From PUMD01 sp964599275 (GTDB lineage: Bacteria > Bacillota > Sulfobacillia > SLMV01), in contig CAZRFK010000026.1 of assembly GCA_964599275.1 (NCBI GenBank), forward strand, positions 1 to 22,516: a DNA stretch of 22,516 bases, read 5' to 3'. Within the stretch, counting starts at the first letter, position 1. Every line of letters begins with the position of its first letter. Below, piece after piece: positions 1 through 8,105 of this stretch. The notes below the pieces were generated by a model. The model made no database searches. It was given only the letters and a program-made list of their open reading frames with translations, and was not told the DNA's origin. Made by a program: the position numbers and the translations under genes.

Positions 1-91
1 AAATGGATATCGCATAATTGATTCTCGGATTAGACCGCACGTGCTGAAAACGGGTCCAAAAGAAATATCTGCACCGGAATAAAGAAAGAAC

Positions 92-128
92 AACCCCCGA
101 AATTACTTTCCAAGGCAATTCGGGGGTT
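92..128 (-). terminator. Rho-independent terminator of the ABC transporter gene
   Basis: A 10-bp GC-rich stem (AACCCCCGAA at 92-101 paired with TTCGGGGGTT at 119-128) closes a 17-base loop. Read on the minus strand it lies just after the stop codon of the ABC transporter gene and is followed by a T-rich tract (GTTCTTTCTTTATT, plus positions 78-91). This is the expected form and place of an intrinsic terminator. Bases 1-77 beyond it show nothing I can assign. Confidence 0.75.
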
Positions 129-154
129 ATTGACTATCCAATGCAGTCCGCAGT

Positions 155-1966
155 TTAATTCCCAGTTGATTTTTGGAAAGCTTCAGCATCCTTGACTTCA
201 AACTGCATTTTGTAAAACTCACGGTACTTGCTGTCTGTGGAGATGAGTTCAGCATGCGTTCCGCGTTCTTTTACCTGACCATCTTCGATAAACAAAATCT
301 CATTGGCATCAACGATTGTGGCCAGTCGGTGCGCAATCATGAAAGTAGTACGCCCCCTGGTCACTCGATCTATGGCATCCTGGATGAGTTTCTCTGTTTC
401 CAGATCAACTGATGAAGTGGCCTCATCTAAAATCAATATATCTGGATCCTTGAGGAAAGCACGGGCTATTGATATTCTCTGTCTCTGTCCGCCGGAAAGT
501 TTCAGACCCCTCTGTCCAACTGTGGTGTCATAACCATCAGGCATCTGGGTGATGAACTCGTGTGCATTGGCATCCTTCGCAGCCTGCACAATTTCTTCAA
601 ATGATGAATCAGGGCGTCCGTAAGCTATGTTCTCAGCGATGGAATTTGAAAACAGATAATCATCCTGCATTACCATTGCCACTGTTTCTCTCAAACTGTC
701 TATGTCCCAATCTTTCACATCAACACCGTGAACCAGAACTCTGCCGGCCTTTACATCGTAAAGACGGGAAATCAACCTTACTATCGTTGTCTTACCAGAA
801 CCGCTGGGACCAACCAGGGCAATGCTATTCTGCGATTCTGTCTTGAAGGAGACGCCTTTGAGGACTTTTTCTTCATCATAATCAAAATGAACATTCTCAA
901 ACCGAACTTCTCCACGATTGATGGGTTTCACACTTGCATTATCAACAACTTTGATTCGGGATTCACGGTCGCAGTGGTCGTAAAATCGCTCCATGCTTGC
1001 AAAAAAGCGCCCCAACTGTTCGTTTACCCGGATCAACCGTAAAAGCGGACCTCTAAACTGCATCAGATAGGTGTTGAATGCCACAAGAACACCGACAGAC
1101 ATTTCCCCCTGCACAGTCATCCATCCACCGTAGCTCAATACGGTGAGTATTCCAATGGCGTTAAGAATCCGGGAAATTGGAAACAGGGTGCTCATCCATC
1201 TGATAGCAGTTAACCTTGCATCCACATGCCCTTGATTAACATCATTGAATCGATCTGATTCATAATCCTCGTTAACGAACACCTTAATGACCTTCATACC
1301 TGACAGGTTATCCTCAAGACGGTCACTCACCGAAGCTATCTTACGCCTGGTTCTTCGGAAAGCAGTATGCATTTTCTTCAAGAGAAAAACTCCAATGGCA
1401 GCCAAAAAGGGCACAAACACCAGGGACAGTAGAGTCAGACGGGGACTCATGGACAACATTACACCAACCGTACCGACTACTGTGATCAGGGAGCCCAAGA
1501 CTCCTTCAGGACCGTGGTGTACAAATTCCTGCAGCATATTCAAATCATCAACAACTCTGGCCATTAGCTCTCCGGTTTTCTGGTTGTCATGGAAACTCAT
1601 GGAAAGTTTCTGATACTTGTGGTAAAGCCTGTTCCGCATATCTCTGACTATTACCTGAGCTATCTGGTGTCCCCAGTAAGTTTTGATTCCCCGCAGGACT
1701 GCATCCGCAATGAAAACAAAAGCAGCCCAGCCAACGAGAACCCACAATCGACTGAGGTCTCCCACCTCTATAGCATCATCAATAATCCTCTGCATCAGGA
1801 GGGGTGGCACCAGGATCAATACAGCGCAGATAACGTGCATCAGCTGTACCGTGTAAAATTCCAGCTTCTTCGGCCATATATATTCTCTATGAAACCTCTT
1901 CAACATGTCAGCATAGCTAAATAAAAGAGCATCATCATCCTGCTGTTGATTCTTCTGTCGTTCCAT
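155..1966 (-). CDS. ABC transporter half-unit, exporter type (fused membrane and ATPase domains)
   Basis: This 603-residue protein has the MsbA/MdlB/LmrA layout: an N-terminal six-helix membrane domain (about residues 40-330) and a C-terminal ATPase domain (about 355-590). In the ATPase I see Walker A (GPSGSGKTT, near 385), the ABC signature (LSGGQRQR, near 489), Walker B with the catalytic Glu (ILILDEATSSVD, near 507) and the switch His (MIAHRLAT, near 541), so it should be active. Half-transporters act as dimers; no partner gene is next to it, so a homodimer is likely. The substrate (lipid, peptide or drug) cannot be read from the sequence. The ATG is preceded by GGAGGTG at a good distance. 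It has its own promoter (2051-2079) and terminator (92-128), so it is probably monocistronic. Confidence 0.92.
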   Translation of the reverse strand: MERQKNQQQDDDALLFSYADMLKRFHREYIWPKKLEFYTVQLMHVICAVLILVPPLLMQRIIDDAIEVGDLSRLWVLVGWAAFVFIADAVLRGIKTYWGHQIAQVIVRDMRNRLYHKYQKLSMSFHDNQKTGELMARVVDDLNMLQEFVHHGPEGVLGSLITVVGTVGVMLSMSPRLTLLSLVFVPFLAAIGVFLLKKMHTAFRRTRRKIASVSDRLEDNLSGMKVIKVFVNEDYESDRFNDVNQGHVDARLTAIRWMSTLFPISRILNAIGILTVLSYGGWMTVQGEMSVGVLVAFNTYLMQFRGPLLRLIRVNEQLGRFFASMERFYDHCDRESRIKVVDNASVKPINRGEVRFENVHFDYDEEKVLKGVSFKTESQNSIALVGPSGSGKTTIVRLISRLYDVKAGRVLVHGVDVKDWDIDSLRETVAMVMQDDYLFSNSIAENIAYGRPDSSFEEIVQAAKDANAHEFITQMPDGYDTTVGQRGLKLSGGQRQRISIARAFLKDPDILILDEATSSVDLETEKLIQDAIDRVTRGRTTFMIAHRLATIVDANEILFIEDGQVKERGTHAELISTDSKYREFYKMQFEVKDAEAFQKSTGN

Positions 1967-2050
1967 GTAAATGGCACCTCCGCCGCCTCAAAAGACGGTT
2001 AAATTTATCCATCGCTCCGTCACCGCTTACATACCATGCCTCGAGATGTT

Positions 2051-2079
2051 TTTATACCAACCGCGGGAAGTATATGCAA
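2051..2079 (-). promoter_or_regulatory. Sigma-A type promoter for the ABC transporter
   Basis: On the minus strand, TTGCAT (2074-2079) and TATAAA (2051-2056) are separated by exactly 17 bases. Transcription would start near 2044, giving a leader of about 78 bases before the ATG at 1966. The match to the -35/-10 consensus is good but has not been tested. Confidence 0.6.
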
Positions 2080-2233
2080 GGGGGGTACAGATTTATCACT
2101 GCCAAGAAATACTCATAAACCCTGATTATTTCGGGATTTACCATCGACTATTACTTTCACATTACAGAGTTTCCTTCCTGGGAAACTATCTATTACAAAA
2201 TAGCTGCACTGGCTTATGTAAAGGACTACAATT

Positions 2234-3202
2234 TCACAACTGCATCTGCAGAGTCTCCCAGGCCTCTTGATGCTCAACCCTCAGCTGTGCTGCCTCATCT
2301 GCAGACAAAGCCGAAAACTCAAGAACATCTCCCGGAGCACAGCGCCCCACTACATTCAGATCAACAGAAACTACAGTGCAGATCACCGGATATCCACCCA
2401 TGGTCTGACAATCTGCCATCAGCAGTATCGGCTTTCCACCTGTCGGCACCTGAACCGCCCCGGGAATGACCCCTTCGGAAAGCAGTGAATCTGCATGTGG
2501 GTATATAGGGGTTCCACTGAGCCGATATCCGACACGGTTCGAGTTTGGGCTAACTTTGTATTCCGCATTCAAAAATGACTCTATTTCATCCGTTTCAAAA
2601 TAATCTTCATGGGGACCCAGGATGACACGCACTCGCTTTTTCCTCGTGTGCTGATCGTCCATCAGCTGACGTAGGGGGTCGGGAATGATATCTTTATCCA
2701 CTCTCCCCAGGACTGGCTCAACACTGACCTGATGTCCAACCGGGAGAGCCTCCCCCCCGTTTAATTTTTTTCCGTCAACGCCTCCAAATTCTGCCCGGCT
2801 ATCAGTGGACCTGCTGCCCATTACAGACGGTACATCCACACCTCCACGGACGGCCAGATAAGCACGAAACACCCCTTCGTTTTCCCTGCGAACCTGTATC
2901 TTCTGCCCTATATCAAGATGGCCTGCTCCAGGACTTTTCACTACTCGTCCATCATCAAAATACATCGACCATCCGGGCCCAGAAAGAGACAGTAAACATC
3001 TTCGCTGTGCTTTGATGGTGACACCAGTGGCAGTCATCTCCAGGCCAGCTGCCTGGCGATTATTCCCTGCCAGTCTATTAGCCAATCGAAGTGAATCTAA
3101 ATCCATTGCTCCAGATCTTGAAACTCCGAACCGACCATAACCAAAACGGCCTTCATCCTGAACGGTAGTATACAGTCCAGGGTCTACAACTCTGAGGCTC
3201 AT
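2234..3202 (-). CDS. pxpC: 5-oxoprolinase subunit PxpC (KipA/biotin-dependent carboxyltransferase-like)
   Basis: This is the third subunit of the prokaryotic ATP-dependent 5-oxoprolinase, which opens 5-oxo-L-proline to L-glutamate in the cytoplasm. The N-terminus has the family pattern (VVDPGLYTTVQDEGR, then GYGRFGVSRSGAMD), and the C-terminal half has the usual GYRLSGTPI and PILLMADCQTMGGYP stretches. I place the start at the ATG at 3202 (MSLRVVDPG...), preceded by AGGAG, giving 322 residues. The frame is open upstream to an ATG at 3238, but that start would overlap pxpB and adds a non-conserved N-terminus. It follows pxpB by 13 bases and ends the operon. The older name kipA reflects the B. 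subtilis sporulation kinase regulator; the pxpABC context favours the oxoprolinase role. Confidence 0.9.
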   Translation of the reverse strand: MSLRVVDPGLYTTVQDEGRFGYGRFGVSRSGAMDLDSLRLANRLAGNNRQAAGLEMTATGVTIKAQRRCLLSLSGPGWSMYFDDGRVVKSPGAGHLDIGQKIQVRRENEGVFRAYLAVRGGVDVPSVMGSRSTDSRAEFGGVDGKKLNGGEALPVGHQVSVEPVLGRVDKDIIPDPLRQLMDDQHTRKKRVRVILGPHEDYFETDEIESFLNAEYKVSPNSNRVGYRLSGTPIYPHADSLLSEGVIPGAVQVPTGGKPILLMADCQTMGGYPVICTVVSVDLNVVGRCAPGDVLEFSALSADEAAQLRVEHQEAWETLQMQL

Positions 3203-3215
3203 TACTGTAATTCTC

Positions 3216-4016
3216 CTAACTGTACTCTGTATCTTCAACCTGCGCGATCAGTAACTCACTCTGCTCTCTATCCAGATCAACAACTGTAATTGCGTAATCA
3301 TCTGGGCAGCTTTCGTTTTGGGACAAGTGTTGGAACTCTTTGATAGATATTTGGCGGAAACGCAGTAAATCACCGGGTCGCAGCACAGAAGGAGGCTCCC
3401 GGTCAATATCAAACAGTTTGCTGGGAGTCTGTCCAATTATCTGCCATCCCCCCGGGCCTGGCTGGGGATACACTCCAGTCTGTTCACCGCCAATCCCTAC
3501 AGAACCACCGGGTATATTCTGCCGCGGTTCGGCCTTGCGGGGACAGTGCAAAACCCTGGTAAGCCCCCCAAGATAAGGAAAGCCCGGCGAAAACCCGACA
3601 CAATAAACATAATAAGTATTCTGCGAATGTATTCGAGCCGCTTCTCCTCCTGCTATCCCGGCGTTGTCAGCCACCTTCTGTATATCTGGCCCATATTCGC
3701 CTCCATAAAAAACAGGGACCTCTATCAACCTCTCAGGAAGTAATTCAGTCGATTTTATCTCAGAGAGCATCTCACCTATATTCTTGCAGAGACTGTCCAG
3801 GTGCGCTTTAGAAATGAACCTTAAAAGCAAACTGCTGTAACCGGGAATTATATCTTTCAATCCTTCGGTGTTCTCAACCCTTATTTTCTCTGCAAGATGG
3901 TGTATGGCAGAGTTCAACCTGACATTCTTCTTCTCTGAAAACCTCAACAGGGCTGCAGTATCACCCACCGGCACAATTTCAAAATTGCGCAGCAGCCCCG
4001 TCTGTAATTCGTTCAT
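3216..4016 (-). CDS. pxpB: 5-oxoprolinase subunit PxpB (KipI family, allophanate hydrolase subunit 1-like)
   Basis: This 266-residue protein is the partner of PxpC in the 5-oxoprolinase complex. Family landmarks are the early VPVGDTAALLRF segment, the central YCVGFSPGFPYLGGL motif and the long conserved stretch that includes PRQNIPGGSVGIGG and QPGPGGWQIIGQTP. The ATG is preceded by GGAAGGGGAAG. It starts 18 bases after the pxpA stop and its stop is 13 bases before the chosen pxpC start, so the three genes are almost certainly cotranscribed. Length and motifs are normal and no key segment is missing. Confidence 0.93.
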   Translation of the reverse strand: MNELQTGLLRNFEIVPVGDTAALLRFSEKKNVRLNSAIHHLAEKIRVENTEGLKDIIPGYSSLLLRFISKAHLDSLCKNIGEMLSEIKSTELLPERLIEVPVFYGGEYGPDIQKVADNAGIAGGEAARIHSQNTYYVYCVGFSPGFPYLGGLTRVLHCPRKAEPRQNIPGGSVGIGGEQTGVYPQPGPGGWQIIGQTPSKLFDIDREPPSVLRPGDLLRFRQISIKEFQHLSQNESCPDDYAITVVDLDREQSELLIAQVEDTEYS

Positions 4017-4034
4017 GCTCTTCCCCTTCCTAAA

Positions 4035-4799
4035 CTAAAACTGAATTGGCGGACAAATCTCGATGTCCTCGGCCTCCAGCTGACTTCTTATCAGCCTGGC
4101 TATTTTCAAGGCATCTGGTGTGTCACCGTGTACGCATATGGTATCAATATCAATATAAAGTTCCTCACCATCGGCTGTTGACACATGACCATCGGCCATC
4201 TTACAGACTCTTTTGGCAATCTTTTCTGCATCATCAAGCACTGCACCGGGCTGATCTCGAGGAACTAAGGTTCCGTCCGTGCTGTAAGCCCGGTCTGCAA
4301 AGCCTTCCTCGACCACGCGTAGTCCCTTCTCGCGGGCCAACTCGGACGTAATACTGTTCGCTGGCGCATAAAGCATGAGCCCCCGATCAAAATCACTGAT
4401 AGCATCGCAGATAATCTGACTCAATGCTTCACACGTGGCAGCTTCATTGTAAAGCGCACCGTGCGGTTTGACATGCTGCAGGGTAGTGTTTTCAGCGCGC
4501 ACAAAGGCATTTATAGAACCCAACTGATAAAGAAGAAATCGATGAAGTTCCTTTTCCCTCAATTCAACGTGACGCCGCCCAAATCCCCAAATGTCTGGAT
4601 AGCTCACATGTGCACCCACTGCAGTATTTGAAGAGACGGCCATCTCAACTGTCCTGCCCATTATCACCGGATCTCCCGCGTGAAGTCCGCATGCTATATT
4701 AGCAGACGAGATCACAGGCATCAGCTCATCGTCGAATCCTAGAGAATAGACGCCATACCCTTCCCCAAGGTCTGCATTGAGGTCAATGCACGTAACCAA
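4035..4799 (-). CDS. pxpA: 5-oxoprolinase subunit PxpA (LamB/YcsF family)
   Basis: This is the first gene of the oxoprolinase operon. The LamB/YcsF pattern is clear: IDLNADLGEGYG at the N-terminus, SSANIACGLHAGDP, VGAHVSYPDIWGFGRR, VKPHGALYNEA in the middle and ICVHGDTPDALKIA near the C-terminus. I chose a TTG start at 4799, giving MVTCIDLNADLGEG... and 254 residues, because AAGGGAG lies eight bases upstream and the family normally begins a few residues before DLNADLGE. The frame is also open to an ATG at 4823, but that start has no ribosome-binding site. The 300 bases upstream contain TAATAT-type repeats (about 4874-4961) but no strong promoter that I can defend. Confidence 0.92.
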   Translation of the reverse strand: MVTCIDLNADLGEGYGVYSLGFDDELMPVISSANIACGLHAGDPVIMGRTVEMAVSSNTAVGAHVSYPDIWGFGRRHVELREKELHRFLLYQLGSINAFVRAENTTLQHVKPHGALYNEAATCEALSQIICDAISDFDRGLMLYAPANSITSELAREKGLRVVEEGFADRAYSTDGTLVPRDQPGAVLDDAEKIAKRVCKMADGHVSTADGEELYIDIDTICVHGDTPDALKIARLIRSQLEAEDIEICPPIQF

Positions 4800-5039
4800 T
4801 ATAACCACTCCCTTAAGGTTCATCTCATGACTGTAAACGAGATGTCTTTGCTGTTATGCTGCAGAGAAACCCTTATATTACTTCTTGCAAGTGAAGTCTG
4901 CTCCTGCTGGATTTGGACAACCAGAAAGGCTGAGTAATATCACGCACTGAAGAAAGTAATATGCTGCTATCACATTACCACCGCAGAAGCTGACGCGATG
5001 ATGGGAGATTGGAATCAAAAGTGCGGAAAGTTTTCAAGG

Positions 5040-5072
5040 CCCCGCGAAAGCAGTGCTCAAGCTGTCGCGGGG
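5040..5072 (-). terminator. Probable terminator of the permease-USP gene
   Basis: An 8-bp perfect stem (CCCCGCGA at 5040-5047, TCGCGGGG at 5065-5072) lies 31 bases beyond the permease stop on the minus strand. The loop can pair further (GCAGT...GCT). The following bases are only moderately T-rich (CCTTGAAAACTTT), so termination strength is uncertain. It separates the permease from the oxoprolinase operon. Confidence 0.55.
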
Positions 5073-5102
5073 ATTTAATCGCTGTGAACAGGCCGCATCA
5101 TT

Positions 5103-7373
5103 TCATGCAGTGGTCCGTTGTTCCGAATCAGCCTGTTCTTCATCATTATTTGCTCGTTCCTCAACGGTGGGAGCTGTTCCCTCTGTATTTTCCACAGACT
5201 CCAGACGTGCCAGCAGACCCAAAAGAGACAATGGACGGAATCTACGCACAACAAGTACAGGTCCATCGGAGTGTCTGGCCACCCGCATGGTTATTCGGCC
5301 AAGATACGCCCGCTTGAGTCGCTCATTGGAATCACCCATGACCAGTAGATCTGTTGTTTCGGCTGCATCCATTACCGCATCAGTCACCGAAAATCTTTCC
5401 TCAATTGTATATCGCACCCTGCACTTTGAAATATTCTGGGTTAATTCCTCCAATTCATTACGAATCTGGGCTTTTTCCTCTTCTTGAAGATCGGGGTTAA
5501 CCACACGGAAAATTTCCAGTTCAGCATCCAACGCGACAGCTAAACGTTTTGCAATATAAAGAGAATATCTTGCATTTGTGCCGCCCCCGTACGGAACGGT
5601 AATAGTTTCTAACTCTTCAGGGAAGTGCCCCTTCAAGACGGCCACATTATGCCTGGCACTTCTCAAAATGGTATTCGTCACTCCACCAGCTATTTTTTGC
5701 AGACGCTCCCTCCGCTGCCAGCCCAAAACTATAAGGTCAGCTGATTCATTTTCCGCCTGCTCATTTATGGCTCCGGGCACCGAGTGGTCAAAAACTGTCA
5801 GGTAACGATATTCCTTATCCTTATGCGCCACCCAACTTTGTTCAATTCCTTCCTTCAACAAGTCCTGCTGCCGCTTTTCATGTGAGCGGTAATTCTCTCT
5901 GGCAGCCTGAAGACCAGTTTGAGGAGGAACCTTCAAAACATTGAGTCCAACCACTTTGTCGCCAAGGGATGCGCCTAGCTGCAGCAGGTCCTGCTCATAA
6001 TCAGGCTGATCAACAGCCACGAGTACAGTTTCCTGCTCTTCAGGAGATGTTGGTATGTCATCCTCCAGCATGTCTAAAATATTGTAAGTGGGCCTGGCTT
6101 TTTTGGAGGCGTAGGTAAGATACCATACACTGCCCAATGCAATAACTGCAATTGCAAAAGCCAAAGGCGCAGTCCCCAGCTGCGGCAGCAGCATGAGCGA
6201 ACCCAGGACACCAAATATCTGGGTAACCGGATAAAACGGATCGTGAAATGTTGGCTCATACCAATCAAGCTCAGTATTGCGCAAAATCACCACTGACACG
6301 TTCACCAAGACAAAAACCATCACATTGAAAGTACTGCCGAGTCGAGCCAGCCCTTCAACATCAAATAACAGCACGAGAGTCAGCATGACACCGCCAGTTA
6401 CCAGGATTGATTTGTACGGGGTAGAAAATTCATCATGGATATCCACAAACCACTGCGGAACCAGATTGTCCCTGCTCATGGCAAAGGGAAAACGGGAAGA
6501 AGAGATTATGGCCGCATTAGCAGTGGAGACTGTAGCAAAAAAGCCTGCAAGTATGATGGCTAACCGCCCCGGAGTTCCCGCCATCATGGTTCCAGCGCTG
6601 ACGAGGGGAGTCGGCAGTTCAACGAGCTCGTTCAAGGGTAAAGTTCCGTTGGTGACAAGCATAACTCCCACGTAAAGCAGTGTAACCGCTCCAACTGAAG
6701 CTATAAATGCACGGGGTAGATTCTTGCTGGGATTTTTAACTTCTTCCGAAAGGGCTGCCAGCTGTGTGATACCTAAAAACGATACAAATATTATTCCTGT
6801 TGTTGCAAAAATCGAGGCCGGTCCATACGGGATGAAGGGCTCCAAATATTCCCTCTCCACCATGAAAGCTCCTCGGGTAATATAGCCAGCCAGTATTATG
6901 AACAATCCAATTACGATATAATTCTGCAGCTTCCCGCTGTTTTCTGCACCTCTATAATTCAGAAACAGCAGCAGCAAGCCAGATACAATTGCAGCAATCA
7001 GGATAGGAACCGGAACCAGCTGTTGGAGGTATTCCGCCAGACCAACCAGAGCAAAAGAACCCTTAAAAATTAACGCCAGCCAGGCGCCCATTCCGATTAT
7101 GGTTCCGAAATATGCCCCCATTGATCTGCTTATAAAGTAGTAAGTACCTCCCGCACGGGGCATTCCCGTGGCCAGCTCAGCCATACTCATTGCTGTGGCC
7201 AGGGATATCAACCCACCCAGAAAGAAGGAGATAGCCGCTGCAGGACCTGCATTAGCAGAGGCAATGCCTGGAAGCACAAATATTCCCGCCCCTATCATCG
7301 TGCCGGTTCCTATTGCAAATACTGGAAAAAACCCGAGGTTGCGGCCTAATCGTTCTTCAGTTTGAATAGCCAT
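5103..7373 (-). CDS. APC-superfamily amino acid permease fused to two universal stress protein domains
   Basis: This protein of about 756 residues is an amino acid/polyamine permease (residues about 15-425) with a cytoplasmic tail holding two tandem USP-like domains (about 448-585 and 588-722). The permease begins with the APC signature GTMIGAGIFVLPG and contains MAELATGMPRAGGTYYFISR; roughly twelve hydrophobic segments follow. Each USP domain opens with a beta strand (TVLVAVDQPD, TITVPYGGG) and ends in a VAVLKG or VLVVRR strand. Neither shows a clean G-x2-G-x9-G(S/T) ATP site, so nucleotide binding is open. I use the ATG at 7373 because GGGGGGAG lies eight bases upstream; an in-frame GTG at 7391 sits too close to that site. 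The start overlaps the end of the preceding small gene by 17 bases, which suggests translational coupling. The substrate is unknown; the neighbouring pxp operon hints at a glutamate-related amino acid. Confidence 0.85.
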   Translation of the reverse strand: MAIQTEERLGRNLGFFPVFAIGTGTMIGAGIFVLPGIASANAGPAAAISFFLGGLISLATAMSMAELATGMPRAGGTYYFISRSMGAYFGTIIGMGAWLALIFKGSFALVGLAEYLQQLVPVPILIAAIVSGLLLLFLNYRGAENSGKLQNYIVIGLFIILAGYITRGAFMVEREYLEPFIPYGPASIFATTGIIFVSFLGITQLAALSEEVKNPSKNLPRAFIASVGAVTLLYVGVMLVTNGTLPLNELVELPTPLVSAGTMMAGTPGRLAIILAGFFATVSTANAAIISSSRFPFAMSRDNLVPQWFVDIHDEFSTPYKSILVTGGVMLTLVLLFDVEGLARLGSTFNVMVFVLVNVSVVILRNTELDWYEPTFHDPFYPVTQIFGVLGSLMLLPQLGTAPLAFAIAVIALGSVWYLTYASKKARPTYNILDMLEDDIPTSPEEQETVLVAVDQPDYEQDLLQLGASLGDKVVGLNVLKVPPQTGLQAARENYRSHEKRQQDLLKEGIEQSWVAHKDKEYRYLTVFDHSVPGAINEQAENESADLIVLGWQRRERLQKIAGGVTNTILRSARHNVAVLKGHFPEELETITVPYGGGTNARYSLYIAKRLAVALDAELEIFRVVNPDLQEEEKAQIRNELEELTQNISKCRVRYTIEERFSVTDAVMDAAETTDLLVMGDSNERLKRAYLGRITMRVARHSDGPVLVVRRFRPLSLLGLLARLESVENTEGTAPTVEERANNDEEQADSEQRTTA

Positions 7374-7647
7374 TATGTAGTCTCCCCCCACAAAATATTT
7401 GGTTTAAATCCATCAGGACTTGCAGACACGGTAGTTTGTGATAGTAAAAACGATAGAAAGTGCTCCCACTTGCCATAACTATAAAATTCAACTTTTTTCT
7501 TTTGTTTTGCCCAAAGGGGAAGGAGACATGATAGGGATTCTTCTGTAATTCAGTATAAAGATACTGCTGGTGGAATTCAGACCATGGATAGATGATTTTG
7601 TCTGCAGAACAGGACACTGCTGATAACGCATAAGGTAATGCTCTCAC
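7357..7647 (-). CDS. Small unrecognised protein coupled to the permease start
   Basis: This open frame of 96 codons starts at a GTG that follows AAGGAGGGG by six bases, an excellent ribosome-binding site that also overlaps the stop codon of the upstream 42-residue gene. It ends 17 bases inside the permease gene, in a different frame. The protein begins RALPYALSAVSCSADKII, has a basic patch (GQNKRKK), and is rich in Tyr and Phe towards the middle; I see no clear membrane helix and recognise no family. The frame extends upstream to an ATG at 7683, but that start has no such site. It could instead be a translated leader whose passage controls permease translation, or a chance frame. The evidence is the start site and overlap, not similarity. 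Confidence 0.4.
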   Translation of the reverse strand: MRALPYALSAVSCSADKIIYPWSEFHQQYLYTELQKNPYHVSFPFGQNKRKKLNFIVMASGSTFYRFYYHKLPCLQVLMDLNQIFCGGRLHNGYSN

Positions 7648-7660
7648 AATCGACCCCTCC

Positions 7661-7789
7661 TTAAGTATCTGGTTTTCCTTCAAAATAAACCAGCACTGCC
7701 TCAGACAAACGGTGACAGCAAACTGGACAATGCCTGAAATGACCGCAGCAGGTCATAATGTTATTGGTGGGCACAACCTCTTTCACCAT
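7661..7789 (-). CDS. 42-residue Cys/His-rich peptide, possible metal-binding protein
   Basis: A short ATG frame follows AGGAGG (7794-7799) at four bases. The peptide carries a dense cluster of potential metal ligands, TCCGHFRHCPVCCHRLSE: five Cys and three His within residues 14-26, followed by a short hydrophobic and acidic tail. Such a cluster is typical of zinc knuckles or small metal chelators, but I recognise no named family. It has a good promoter (7861-7889), and its stop codon overlaps the ribosome-binding site of the next frame, so it heads a unit leading into the permease. It is divergent from the CsoR-family regulator at 8106, which makes control by that metal sensor a reasonable guess. 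Confidence 0.6.
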   Translation of the reverse strand: MVKEVVPTNNIMTCCGHFRHCPVCCHRLSEAVLVYFEGKPDT

Positions 7790-7860
7790 TACACCTCCTA
7801 TACAAAAGATAAAACCAGGTTCGAATATACTCAAAAAGCTAAACCGCTAACCAATCGCAA

Positions 7861-7889
7861 ATTGTAATTGACGCCAGGCCAAAAATCAA
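7861..7889 (-). promoter_or_regulatory. Promoter for the Cys/His peptide-permease unit
   Basis: On the minus strand, TTGATT (7884-7889) and TACAAT (7861-7866) are 17 bases apart. The transcript would begin near 7854, about 65 bases before the ATG at 7789. An AT-rich palindrome (ATATTT-N7-AAATAT, 7902-7920) lies just upstream of the -35 and could be an UP-like or regulator site. The stretch 7890-8020 holds nothing else I can name. Confidence 0.6.
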
Positions 7890-8020
7890 GAGCATCTGTC
7901 TATATTTTAGAAAGAAATATCGTTTACATTTTGAAATTAAATCATGTTGGAGTTTCCATCCTCACATTTTGGATCAATTCCCGACATTAACCTAACACAT
8001 ACCCAATCATGAAACTTACT

Positions 8021-8049
8021 TTCTTATTATTACAGCTCCCTGCTATAAT
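8021..8049 (+). promoter_or_regulatory. Promoter for the CsoR-family regulator
   Basis: A perfect TATAAT -10 box (8044-8049) has a weak -35 (TTCTTA, 8021-8026) at 17 bases. Transcription would start near 8056, about 50 bases before the GTG at 8106. This supports the GTG start over an upstream ATG at 8067, which would lie only about 11 bases from the RNA start and has no ribosome-binding site. Confidence 0.55.
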
Positions 8050-8105
8050 CTTAATGAACTTACAGAATGATTGGTTTAGCAATTATGCTTGTAGGGGGTG
8101 AAATC

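Noticed and set aside
7357..7683. A longer form of the small frame before the permease, starting at ATG 7683
   Set aside because: No ribosome-binding site precedes that ATG, while the in-frame GTG at 7647 has an excellent one; the longer form would also overlap the 42-residue gene.
8090..8100. GTAGGGGGTG as a CsoR operator half-site
   Set aside because: There is no inverted partner at the right distance, and the G-run is better explained as the ribosome-binding site for the GTG at 8106.
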